Positions 13,450 to 21,579 of a stretch of 22,532 nucleotides of DNA are shown here, piece by piece. The notes below the pieces were generated by a model. It saw nothing but the letters and a program-made list of their open reading frames with translations. It was not told the origin of the DNA and ran no database searches. The first letter of the stretch is position 1, and each line of letters begins with the position of its first letter. The translations under genes were made by a program, and so were the position numbers. Source of the stretch: CAZECE01 sp964510525 (GTDB lineage: Bacteria; Pseudomonadota; Gammaproteobacteria; Pseudomonadales; JANQJO01); the NCBI GenBank assembly GCA_964510525.1, contig CAZECE010000003.1, positions 1 to 22,532 on the forward strand, in the 5' to 3' direction.

Positions 13450-15480
13450 CTAAGTCGGATCGTCGTACTTTCCGTGGTATTCGAAAAAATTAATTTCATC
13501 ATTCAGCGCTTTAGACAAATCCGCAAGACGCGACATAATACCGGACATACTTTCAAACGTTGACGCATTCAGTTCACCAATTTGTTTGATGTGTTGCAAC
13601 TTTTCTGCGCCTGTTCGGGTATGCTCAGTTTGATTTTCAGCAAATTTGCTCACTTGAGACGTTAACCCTGAGACCTCATCTAAAGCAACATCTATTTTTT
13701 TCATTCGAGCGGCAGTACTCTCAAAGCGGTTCAGTGCCGCTTCTGCTAATACATTACACTCATCAACTAACGATTTTGATTTTTCACTGCGCGTAACAAT
13801 CTGTTCTATTTGTGTGCGAATCACATGGGTAGTATCTTGCGTACTGACGGCCAAGCTGCGTACCTCATCGGCCACCACAGCGAAACCTCGACCGGCATCA
13901 CCTGCTCTTGCGGCCTCAATCGCCGCATTCAGTGCCAATAAATTGGTTTGATCTGCAACAGAGCTGATCATGTCTGTCATCCCATGAATCTCATGAATGC
14001 AGCGCACCAACTCTTCTACTCCCGACATTGTTTGGGCTAGAAAGTTTTTCAATTCACCAATGGTTGATATGGACAGCCTGGCGTCTTCCGCGGCTTCGGC
14101 GCTCAAACTTGATACCTGATCAATTTGATTGTGCGTATTATTAACATTGCCCTGTACAGTCTCACTGGATCGTTCTAAATCAAATACCATACTGGAAACC
14201 GCATTAACTTCATCCGTTTGCTGTTTCAACACAACTTTCAAATCTTGGCTCGAGTTCACCACATAACTGGAGGTATTCTCAACTTGAATCGCCTGATCAT
14301 GAATACTCTTCATGATATCACCTAAGCGCTCAGTAACTCCTTGTAACGTTTTGCCAGTGTCTTCAAACTCATCACCAGAATGGATGTCCATCACTTCCGT
14401 TAAATCACCTTGTTCAATGGTTTTCACATAGGCCTGAAATTTATGCAGCGGATCTTCAATACTTTGATAAAACCAACGGCCGACAACCACGAACAGTAAA
14501 AGCGATATAACACTGAACACGATATTTAAACTGCGACCTGACCCCAGCGCACTCTCAACTTCCAGCTTCGATTTGTTTAATTCATTCTGAGTGGTCACAT
14601 TTAACTCTAGAATTTTATTGCCCAGTAGCTTTAGCTCTTTTTCAGCTGATTGCAAATTCTCAGTTAAGACTGTTGAAGACTTACGAATGGCCATCAACAG
14701 CTTTAATAAGCCCGTTTCCTGTTTGATATTGTTGGTTATCACATCGAAGCCCTCAAGCAATAAGTCACCTTCTTCTGATTCCAAATCAGGTAAGCTTTTA
14801 AGGGTATTGATGATAGTCGACATAGCCTCGTAATTTTTAATGACATTTTCAATACGAGCATCAGTTCCTTGTTCGTTGAAAGAGGAATAGAGCCTATTGA
14901 TCTCAGTCGACAATATCTCTGTGCCCTTAACGATGCTATAACTCTCCGTTGATAAATCCTCATCGGCTTCTTCTGATATCAAAACCATGTTGGCTCTGAT
15001 GTCTTCGAGTGCTATTTGAACCTCGGAGAGTTTTTCTGGAAGGCTTTGGCTCAACCTAATAATGTTAGATTGACTGCCTAGAAGGGAATCGATATACCCA
15101 CTGACGCTGACAAAGTTTTCGTTTACACCTTGTAATACTGTGTTAATGCTTGGGAAATTATCCTGATATTGCCTCAAAATCGACAATTCTTCATTTATTA
15201 TTTGAGAAGCTTTTGAAATATTCTGGCGAACCTCTTCAACGGAGGATTGGGATGTTTGCGATTTAATGCTGTGAATTAATAATGTAAATTCAATTTTTTC
15301 ACCCAGCAATTGTGTACTGGATTTACTTAAAGGGATCGCATAATTTGAGATAGTAGAGAAATTACTGGTGATGGTATTAAAAGTAAAAAGAGAGCCGAAC
15401 AGCATGCATCCTAAAATAAGAGCAATGGTGCTAAAAGACAAAAATATTTTATGATGAACTTTTAACTTACTTTTAAACAT
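13450..15480 (-). CDS. Methyl-accepting chemotaxis protein with large helical periplasmic domain
   Basis: This is a 676-residue receptor. TM1 spans about residues 12-33 and TM2 about 317-336. Between them lies a periplasmic domain of about 280 residues, predicted all-helical and without Cache motifs; its length suggests a helical-bimodular-type sensor. A HAMP domain (about 337-390) and a long coiled-coil signalling domain follow. The hairpin tip (about 507-545) reads DQTNLLALNAAIEAARAGDAG then RGFAVVADEVRSLA, which is the CheA/CheW contact. There is no C-terminal CheR/CheB-tethering pentapeptide. The gene is last in an apparent operon with a cupredoxin, cytochrome P460 and a diheme peroxidase (42 bp to the upstream gene), so its signal may be connected with their substrate or redox state. 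Confidence 0.93.
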   Translation of the reverse strand: MFKSKLKVHHKIFLSFSTIALILGCMLFGSLFTFNTITSNFSTISNYAIPLSKSSTQLLGEKIEFTLLIHSIKSQTSQSSVEEVRQNISKASQIINEELSILRQYQDNFPSINTVLQGVNENFVSVSGYIDSLLGSQSNIIRLSQSLPEKLSEVQIALEDIRANMVLISEEADEDLSTESYSIVKGTEILSTEINRLYSSFNEQGTDARIENVIKNYEAMSTIINTLKSLPDLESEEGDLLLEGFDVITNNIKQETGLLKLLMAIRKSSTVLTENLQSAEKELKLLGNKILELNVTTQNELNKSKLEVESALGSGRSLNIVFSVISLLLFVVVGRWFYQSIEDPLHKFQAYVKTIEQGDLTEVMDIHSGDEFEDTGKTLQGVTERLGDIMKSIHDQAIQVENTSSYVVNSSQDLKVVLKQQTDEVNAVSSMVFDLERSSETVQGNVNNTHNQIDQVSSLSAEAAEDARLSISTIGELKNFLAQTMSGVEELVRCIHEIHGMTDMISSVADQTNLLALNAAIEAARAGDAGRGFAVVADEVRSLAVSTQDTTHVIRTQIEQIVTRSEKSKSLVDECNVLAEAALNRFESTAARMKKIDVALDEVSGLTSQVSKFAENQTEHTRTGAEKLQHIKQIGELNASTFESMSGIMSRLADLSKALNDEINFFEYHGKYDDPT

Positions 15481-15522
15481 ACGCTACTGCCAACAGGTAC
15501 TCCAATACTCTATTGATATGCC

Positions 15523-16206
15523 TTAACTGCGACTAAGGGTTACCGACCCTTTTTTCACGCCTTTTTTAATCAAATCAACGGTAACGGATTCACCCTTTTT
15601 TAAGGGTTGCTTGATAGGTTCATAGCGCAGCAATTCCAAGCCAATTTCTGTGGTATCGGCGGCCACATTTAATTTATATTCTCCTTTCAGCCCTTCTTGT
15701 TTGAAAGGCATGGGCAGATTCATGTTATTGGGCACACTGGCCACATAAGCACGCATTTTAGGGTGAATTTTGCAACCCAGACGTTCAAAAGTACCTACTT
15801 TCCAATCCAATTTCAGTTCAGATTTACCCTTAGGTGATATTAAACCAATATCAAACCCCGTTGCGCCTTCTGATTGACCTCGCGCGTAGATATTGTGATC
15901 CATATCATCCGAATTTTTGAACAGTATGTTAGCGTTGGGCGATATAACATAAATCGGCTGATCAAATTCTTTGGCCACTTGATCGACAACTTCCTCGGTA
16001 ATGTTTGTATCCGATCCATCCACTGCAAATAAAATCCCACCCCGAGGCGGCTTATTGTTTTCAAACGTAAATACAGCCGTAACAACATTTTCCGATGCAG
16101 TTGTGGATTTAGGCTGTGCAGTACCTTGCGGAGCTAATTCCGCCTGCAATGTCCAGGGTAAACTTGAAAACAAAATTAGGAGCAATAACAAACGCGACGT
16201 TTTCAT
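15523..16206 (-). CDS. Periplasmic cupredoxin-like protein
   Basis: The 227-residue precursor has a cleavable signal peptide (about 1-22, ending LQA). A cupredoxin-like region (about 85-160) contains H104 in MDHNIYARG and C145-K-I-H148-P-K-M151 near its end. These four residues have the order of type 1 copper ligands (His...Cys-x2-His-xn-Met), although the final loop is shorter than in plastocyanin. Similar genes are sometimes labelled methylamine utilisation proteins. The flanking regions are beta-rich. AAGGA lies 9 bp upstream of the ATG. The gene lies between the cytochrome P460 and chemoreceptor genes, so it may be an electron carrier for the two periplasmic haem proteins; this is inferred. 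Confidence 0.75.
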   Translation of the reverse strand: MKTSRLLLLLILFSSLPWTLQAELAPQGTAQPKSTTASENVVTAVFTFENNKPPRGGILFAVDGSDTNITEEVVDQVAKEFDQPIYVISPNANILFKNSDDMDHNIYARGQSEGATGFDIGLISPKGKSELKLDWKVGTFERLGCKIHPKMRAYVASVPNNMNLPMPFKQEGLKGEYKLNVAADTTEIGLELLRYEPIKQPLKKGESVTVDLIKKGVKKGSVTLSRS

Positions 16207-16250
16207 GGTTTTCAGTCCTTTTGAATTGATCGATATATTAAAGTTTCTGC

Positions 16251-16868
16251 TTATTCATCCATCGAGGTATCTTTGTAATTCAGCGCAAAAATATAATCTT
16301 TATCGGCAACGTTCATATGACATTGAGCACACATTTGATCCACCACCTGATCTTTACTGGATCCTCGCACCACAATCTGGCCGTCTTTTGTCAGTTGCAC
16401 ATACTCCCAGTTACCCCCTTTCTCATCATAGCCTTTAGGATGCTTGATCATGATGGAGAGTTGAGTCGGCGCGCCAGGACTGCCATTTTCTGAAATGAAG
16501 TGCTCTTTAAACAAAACAGTACCTTCCGGGTATTGTTGGTATTGAGGCTCGTAGTCTTCATCTTCCTCTTCCGCCTCAATCACATTTAAATATTCTAAAA
16601 AATTACTGCGATACACCTTTTTGCCAGTGTTGGTAAAAATACTGACAAAATGATTCCAGTGTAAAGCTGAAAAGTCGATGGCGGATACTTTTTTAAAGTC
16701 GGTGCGATAGCCGCTGTACTGAGAAAGCGCTTCAGGAATCGTAAAAGGATTTTGACTGTAGGGGTTACCTTCCCCAACTGGCAAGGTCGAACGTACATCA
16801 TATGCGTTTTCAGCATTGAGAACGCCAGCCATTAAACACATTAATACAAAACTTAGTATTTTTTTCAC
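16251..16868 (-). CDS. Cytochrome P460-family periplasmic haem protein
   Basis: The mature protein has the P460 pattern: an N-terminal beta region with HWNHFVSIFTNTG and KKVYRSN, then FPEG-like YPEGTVLFKEHF, LSIMIKHPKGYD, GNWEYVQL, and a single haem site CAQCH close to the C-terminus followed by DKDYIFALNY. Members oxidise hydroxylamine or bind nitric oxide. An acidic insertion (AEEEDEDYEPQ) interrupts the usual region. I chose the GTG at 16866-16868, because AAGGA lies 8 bp upstream and the resulting MKKILSFVLMCLMAGVLNA is a good signal peptide. An ATG 24 bp earlier (16892) would add eight residues but has no Shine-Dalgarno sequence. It is the second gene of the operon after the diheme peroxidase gene. 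Confidence 0.82.
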   Translation of the reverse strand: MKKILSFVLMCLMAGVLNAENAYDVRSTLPVGEGNPYSQNPFTIPEALSQYSGYRTDFKKVSAIDFSALHWNHFVSIFTNTGKKVYRSNFLEYLNVIEAEEEDEDYEPQYQQYPEGTVLFKEHFISENGSPGAPTQLSIMIKHPKGYDEKGGNWEYVQLTKDGQIVVRGSSKDQVVDQMCAQCHMNVADKDYIFALNYKDTSMDE

Positions 16869-16932
16869 AATCAACGTCCTTATCGTATTCATACAGGCTT
16901 ATTTAAGCCATTATTCTCGACTCATTTTAAGT

Positions 16933-17910
16933 TTAGGGTATTTCTGGTCTTTCGATACGAATTGGCTCTGTTAATGCCCCCATAAACGCCACAAGATCCG
17001 CCATTTCTTGATCGGTAAGGTTCAATTCTTTTATCAATGGGCTGATGCCTTCTTTGTCATCCCCACCACGGTTATAAAATTCGACGACTTCTTGTAAGGT
17101 GCCTTCAGAGCCATCGTGCATGTAAGGAGCGGTTAACAACACATTGCGTAAACCGGGGGTTTTAAACGCTTTGTTCATCGTAGCGTCCTCCGCGACTGCC
17201 CCCCGGCCTAGATCATCGCCTTTCACGCCTATGTGATGAAAGCTGTTATCCGTAAAGTTAGGACCATCATGACAGTCGATGCAATTGGCTTTGCCTTGGA
17301 ATAACGCTAGCCCTCGAATAGCGGAAGGATCCATTGCGTTTTTATCGCCCGCAATATAACGATCAAAAGGTGAATCCATAGTAATCACCGTTCTTTCAAA
17401 CGCTGCGATGGCTCTACCAATATGCTCTGGTTCAATGGCATCCACACCATAAACGTCTTTAAACGCTTTTTTGTATTCAGGCACGGCTTCCAAACGCGCC
17501 ACGGCTTCTTTTAGTGGCAAATTCATTTCACCTTCGGCTTCAATAGGCCCGAGCGCTTGCTCTTCTAGGGTGTCGGCTCGTCCATCCCAAAAGAACGTCA
17601 CGTTCCAGGCTAAGTTGTAAATATGAGGCGCATTGCGCGATACCATACCACCCATGGTGCCGATACTGGTTCGCAAGCCATCACCAAACCCCAACTCAGG
17701 GCTGTGGCACGTTGCGCATGATTGTTGATGGTTTTTGCTCAAACGCGTATCAAAATACAGTTTTTTACCCAGCTCAATTTCAGCTTCGGAATGAGGCTCA
17801 TCATCTGGGTATTCGATATCATCTAGATCAGGTGTACCTAATGGCTCATTGGCATAGCCGGACCCAATCAACCCCATCAGAGAAAAAACTAAAAACCATT
17901 GCTTGACCAT
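16933..17910 (-). CDS. Diheme cytochrome c peroxidase (CcpA/MauG family)
   Basis: The 325-residue precursor has a signal peptide (1-20). The two haem-binding sites are C65-A-T-C68-H69 and C210-I-D-C213-H214, about 145 residues apart as in bacterial diheme peroxidases. The sequence LAWNVTFFWDGRADTLEEQA (100-119) and APYMHDGSEGTL (261-272) are family hallmarks. M264 occupies the position of the distal axial methionine of true peroxidases, where MauG has tyrosine. It should reduce hydrogen peroxide to water in the periplasm using electrons from a small cytochrome or cupredoxin. It is the first gene of the operon, with AAGGA about 9 bp before the ATG and a 221-bp upstream region containing inverted repeats. 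Confidence 0.93.
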   Translation of the reverse strand: MVKQWFLVFSLMGLIGSGYANEPLGTPDLDDIEYPDDEPHSEAEIELGKKLYFDTRLSKNHQQSCATCHSPELGFGDGLRTSIGTMGGMVSRNAPHIYNLAWNVTFFWDGRADTLEEQALGPIEAEGEMNLPLKEAVARLEAVPEYKKAFKDVYGVDAIEPEHIGRAIAAFERTVITMDSPFDRYIAGDKNAMDPSAIRGLALFQGKANCIDCHDGPNFTDNSFHHIGVKGDDLGRGAVAEDATMNKAFKTPGLRNVLLTAPYMHDGSEGTLQEVVEFYNRGGDDKEGISPLIKELNLTDQEMADLVAFMGALTEPIRIERPEIP

Positions 17911-17960
17911 GCCAGTGTTCCTTAACTGATTACTTGCTTACTTGTTCATGCACTCAACTT

Positions 17961-17972
17961 GGTTTGTAAACC
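17961..17972. promoter_or_regulatory. 12-bp palindrome upstream of the peroxidase operon
   Basis: GGTTT-GT-AAACC is a perfect inverted repeat 51 bp before the peroxidase start codon, placed where it could overlap the transcript start or leader. No regulator can be named. Confidence 0.35.
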
Positions 17973-17984
17973 GTTTTAAAATAC

Positions 17985-18001
17985 ATACGATGTGTACGTA
18001 T
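17985..18001. promoter_or_regulatory. 17-bp inverted repeat upstream of the peroxidase operon
   Basis: ATACG-ATGTGTA-CGTAT has perfect 5-bp arms. A similar half, ATACGGTGTA, recurs at 18014-18023. The region is A/T-rich with several TATA-like hexamers, consistent with a regulated promoter, but -10 and -35 boxes cannot be chosen with certainty. Confidence 0.35.
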
Positions 18002-18090
18002 TTAAACCTATATATACGGTGTAGATGAGGCATTTATATTTGTAAAGACGCGTTAAAGTTCGGCTTTTATAGAATCAAACAGTTAGAAAT

Positions 18091-18110
18091 AAAAAAGGAA
18101 AGAATATCCT
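18091..18110 (-). terminator. Weak intrinsic terminator after the chemotaxis operon
   Basis: On the minus strand AGGA, a 7-base loop and TCCT form a short stem followed by TTTTTT, 22 bp past the stop codon of the 793-residue gene. Another small hairpin (GCCAT-AAA-ATGGC) lies just before it. The stem is short, so efficiency is doubtful. Confidence 0.4.
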
Positions 18111-18131
18111 CTCATAGCCATTTTATGGCGT

Positions 18132-20513
18132 TCATTTAGGCTCAATACTGCCTTCATATGAATCCGAATAGGACGAATAGACCCTGAAAACATAGGCTTT
18201 CCATTCCAGACCGGCATACTCACGGTAACCATTTGTACGCGTAGCTCCCACAATGTACTGATGGCCATTCAGCTTTACGATAGAAGCATGCGATTCGCCA
18301 GCTTTTAACACATCGAAAGCGTCATCCAATTCGATTTTAAACCCCACTGGAAACTTTTCTGCATCCGTAGTTTCGATCACTTCGTTCTCTTTGTTGGTAT
18401 ATAGCGCCACACTGCCAGGTATGTTGTCACCTTCGTTATTTTTGGGCAAACAAGCTTCCAGCATTGAGCGAGCTTCTGTATTCCAATCAAATAAAATACC
18501 CAGGGCACCAATAGAAGCACCTTCTCTCGCGCCATCTTCTCTGACGCCTCCGGCGTATACCAGTGAATTTTGTTCATCCGGCTCTAATGGGTTTTCAGAC
18601 ACATCTTGTACCACATACTCAACAGAGCGAGTGGTTTTCATGGATTCACGAAACCAATGCTGATTGCCAACGTTAACGCTCGTCACAATCGGCAACATGT
18701 CATCATTGGCGCTGGCGATGATACTGCCTGCTCTATCAGACAATACAAGATTTCGATACATGGTATAGCTTTGGTTGATCACCTTTAGTCGATTTGAGGC
18801 AGCCTCTTTGGCTTCACGAGTGTTGTGTAAAATGGCTTCATAAAACATATGATCAGTTGCCCACCAACGAACATCTGCGGCCCTTTCAAATAAATTTCGA
18901 TCGATCAAATCGATGGCTTGTTTCGATAACGATTGCAAGGCTTGTAAATTCTGCTGCAGTTTGTCAGTAGCCATTTCAATTAACAGCTCTTCCATTTGAC
19001 TGGTCGCCTCTTCACCTGATTGCGTAATGGAATTAAAAATAGGAGCAATAGACGCCCCTATTTTTCCAAACTTAGATGATGAAATAATACCATTCAGGGA
19101 AATGTAGTGAATTTTGCGTTTGGTACTCTCCGTTAGCTCGTATGCTTCCTGATTAATTTTTGGAATCAAATTAGAGCGCAGCAATTGTTCGACATCAAAT
19201 TCTTCATTAATCAACGCGGTATTGCGTTGAAACACCTCTTCTTCTGGCATAAACACATGCGATACCCACTCCAATCCTGGGTAGTCCAAATAACCGTCTG
19301 TTTTACGAGCCGCCAACATGGATTTTTTACCATGTATTTCAATGTTGCCAATTTTTTGAGAATGATGATTTAGGCAACGATATCCCTTTGGTAAATGGGC
19401 AATTTTATTGACCGGAAAAAAATATTCATCCGATGAGGCCAACACAATACCGTTTTTATCCGTAATGATCGAATACCACCCCTCTTTGGTTTCTCCGTAA
19501 TCGTCCTGTTCCATGTAATCCGAGAGAATGATTTCACTTTCACCCTGGAAATCAAAAAAGATACCCATCGCACCAATCACACGCCCTTCAACCGTGCCTC
19601 CTAAGCGTATGGCTGTCGCGTAAATTAACGACTTTTCTTTTTCAATCGCCGAATCACAAATATCCTCCACCACGTATTCATTAGCGCTTCGAGTGTGACT
19701 GGCCTTTTGAAACCAGGACTCATTGCCCACATATTTGCCAAACAATTGCCGTCGTCTCAGCGCGTTTGCACTGGCAATGACATGACCACTGTAGTCCGTA
19801 ATCACTAAATCTCGATACAGGGTGTAGGAACTGTTAATATCCTCTAAACGGGTACAAGCAAAAGAAATTTTTTCTGAGACGATTGTGAAGCTTTTCTGTA
19901 ACTCATCCAAACCAAATTCAATGCCATGAAAGATATCTGGATTTTTTTTTGCTATTTTTTTTGAAATTTTTAAGAACCGATCTCTTTTATCATCACAGAT
20001 AATCAAATCCAAAGGCTCTATCTCTAGGGCACGCCCATCATCCGACAACCACTGAGCATGATACTCATTAACGGCATCTACCAGGGGTTTGGCATTCGAT
20101 TTAAAGCTCTCTACCGCACCAATGCAATCATAAAACGCCAACTCCAAGGACCACCAACGCACATCACAGGTCCGCTCGAGTAGATTACGATCAATTAAAT
20201 TTATTTTGGTGTAAGCAATGGACATTAGCATTGAGCGGTGAAAATCTTCCTTGGCTTTATAAAAACGCTCAAATAAACGATTTGATATTTCATTTAAACG
20301 AGAAGTAAAACGCTCGGCCTGATTTAACAGTTCAAAAATCTCGCCGGTATCTTTGTTACCTTCATTGACTTCGATGGCTTTGCAGCGGCCAACGGTACAA
20401 ACGATTTTAGTGCCATCCAGTTTGGATTTAATGTCTTCATAAAAACCACGGTGGATCGCATGTACCTGATTACTGTAAATACTGAAATCTTTTTCAATCA
20501 TGTTGCTGCTCAC
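18132..20513 (-). CDS. Soluble tandem Cache-like sensor protein of the chemotaxis operon
   Basis: The 793-residue protein consists of two diverged copies of one module. Matching segments are IDRNLLERTCDVRWW (107-121) and IDRNLFERAADVRWW (537-551); LYRDLVITDYSGHVIASAN (232-250) and MYRNLVLSDRAGSIIASAN (585-603); VGNESWF and VGNQHWF; IGAMGIFFDF and IGALGILFDW; DGYLDYPGLEW and NGYREYAGLEW. The pattern resembles double-Cache (PDC) sensor domains. Copy 1 carries an insertion of about 65 residues (around 140-205). A helical linker (about 435-530) joins the copies. I see no signal peptide, membrane span or MCP signalling domain, so it is probably cytoplasmic. The GTG start overlaps cheB by 20 bp; an ATG four codons in would still overlap. 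A role as ligand-binding adaptor or regulator of CheB/CheR is inferred. Confidence 0.75.
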   Translation of the reverse strand: MSSNMIEKDFSIYSNQVHAIHRGFYEDIKSKLDGTKIVCTVGRCKAIEVNEGNKDTGEIFELLNQAERFTSRLNEISNRLFERFYKAKEDFHRSMLMSIAYTKINLIDRNLLERTCDVRWWSLELAFYDCIGAVESFKSNAKPLVDAVNEYHAQWLSDDGRALEIEPLDLIICDDKRDRFLKISKKIAKKNPDIFHGIEFGLDELQKSFTIVSEKISFACTRLEDINSSYTLYRDLVITDYSGHVIASANALRRRQLFGKYVGNESWFQKASHTRSANEYVVEDICDSAIEKEKSLIYATAIRLGGTVEGRVIGAMGIFFDFQGESEIILSDYMEQDDYGETKEGWYSIITDKNGIVLASSDEYFFPVNKIAHLPKGYRCLNHHSQKIGNIEIHGKKSMLAARKTDGYLDYPGLEWVSHVFMPEEEVFQRNTALINEEFDVEQLLRSNLIPKINQEAYELTESTKRKIHYISLNGIISSSKFGKIGASIAPIFNSITQSGEEATSQMEELLIEMATDKLQQNLQALQSLSKQAIDLIDRNLFERAADVRWWATDHMFYEAILHNTREAKEAASNRLKVINQSYTMYRNLVLSDRAGSIIASANDDMLPIVTSVNVGNQHWFRESMKTTRSVEYVVQDVSENPLEPDEQNSLVYAGGVREDGAREGASIGALGILFDWNTEARSMLEACLPKNNEGDNIPGSVALYTNKENEVIETTDAEKFPVGFKIELDDAFDVLKAGESHASIVKLNGHQYIVGATRTNGYREYAGLEWKAYVFRVYSSYSDSYEGSIEPK

Positions 20514-21576
20514 TTACTCGCATCAATCGATCACCTATCTTATCTAAATGGCACACCTCAACTACCCCACCAAGATTTAATGCCGATTTCGGCATACCAA
20601 ATACAACGCAAGAGGATTCGTCTTGTGCGATGGTATAACTGCCCATTTCATGCATTTCTTTTAACCCTTTAGCTCCATCATCACCCATACCCGTCATGAT
20701 CACTCCAATGGCATTATGCCCAGCATAGGTCGCAGCCGATCGGAACAGTACATCGACAGAAGGCCGATGACGTGAAACGAGCGGCCCATCTTTGACTTCG
20801 ATGCGGTATGTTTCTCCTTTCCTTTTAATTAAAGTATGTTTTCCACCGGGTGCGATGATGACTTTCCCCTGCTCCAAGAGTTCGCCATCACGCCCTTCAA
20901 CAATATTTATGGCACACTGCTCATCTAATCGATTGGCAAAACTTTCCGTAAACTTCTCAGGCATGTGCATCACGACCACGATAGCCGGGGTGGCTGGCGA
21001 TAAGCCACTCATCAAGCGCGTCAGTGTTTGGGTGCCTCCGGTCGAAATACCCATCACAATAATAGGGTCTGTATTGATGGTTAATCGTTTTGGCAGCGGT
21101 GCAGAAATCATGGCATCCGCGGTCTGCTTAGGAGCATGCAGGGATCGATTTTTAATTAATTTATCTAAATCCGTTTCCGCCGCTTCTCTTATGGCTTCAA
21201 AAAAAATAGGTCTATTTTCTTCCATGTATTTAGGCGCACCATCCACCGGTTTTTGCAGTAAAGAAACCGCACCGCTTTCAAGCGCTTCCATCGCCGTCGC
21301 CGCTCCTTCTTCCACTAGCGTTGAGAATATAATCACGGGGATCGGCTTTTGATTCATAATTTTACGAAGGAACGTCAAGCCATCCATTCTTGGTATTTCA
21401 ATATCCAAGATCATGACATCGGGCAGCTTTTTTTTCATTTTTTCTACGGCAATATAAGGATCTTGCGCCAAGCCAATGAGCTCCATATCGGGTTCTGTTC
21501 TAAATAATTCAGAAAACATATCCCTAACTAAAGCTGACTCATCCACCACCATGACTTTGATTCGTTCAGACATCAT
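20494..21576 (-). CDS. cheB: Chemotaxis response regulator protein-glutamate methylesterase CheB
   Basis: The 360-residue protein joins an N-terminal receiver domain (about 5-125), with phospho-acceptor D58 in MILDIEIPRMDG and conserved K109, to a C-terminal methylesterase domain (about 165-355). The catalytic residues are S178 in GISTGG, H204 in VMHMPE and D300 in TGMGDDGA. It removes methyl groups from, and deamidates, chemoreceptor glutamate and glutamine residues when phosphorylated by CheA. The start lies 3 bp after the cheR stop, with a GAGGTAAGG ribosome site that overlaps the cheR stop codon, so translation is probably coupled. Two ATG codons are adjacent at the start. Confidence 0.96.
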   Translation of the reverse strand: MMSERIKVMVVDESALVRDMFSELFRTEPDMELIGLAQDPYIAVEKMKKKLPDVMILDIEIPRMDGLTFLRKIMNQKPIPVIIFSTLVEEGAATAMEALESGAVSLLQKPVDGAPKYMEENRPIFFEAIREAAETDLDKLIKNRSLHAPKQTADAMISAPLPKRLTINTDPIIVMGISTGGTQTLTRLMSGLSPATPAIVVVMHMPEKFTESFANRLDEQCAINIVEGRDGELLEQGKVIIAPGGKHTLIKRKGETYRIEVKDGPLVSRHRPSVDVLFRSAATYAGHNAIGVIMTGMGDDGAKGLKEMHEMGSYTIAQDESSCVVFGMPKSALNLGGVVEVCHLDKIGDRLMRVSEQQHD

Positions 21577-21579
21577 GCC

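Noticed and set aside
16933..17910. MauG-type cofactor-forming enzyme instead of a peroxidase
   Set aside because: The distal ligand position is methionine (M264), as in diheme peroxidases, and no methylamine dehydrogenase genes are nearby. MauG-like activity on the P460 protein cannot be fully excluded.
20792..21352. A 186-codon plus-strand open frame inside cheB
   Set aside because: It is the antisense shadow of a strongly conserved CheB and has no family features or ribosome site.
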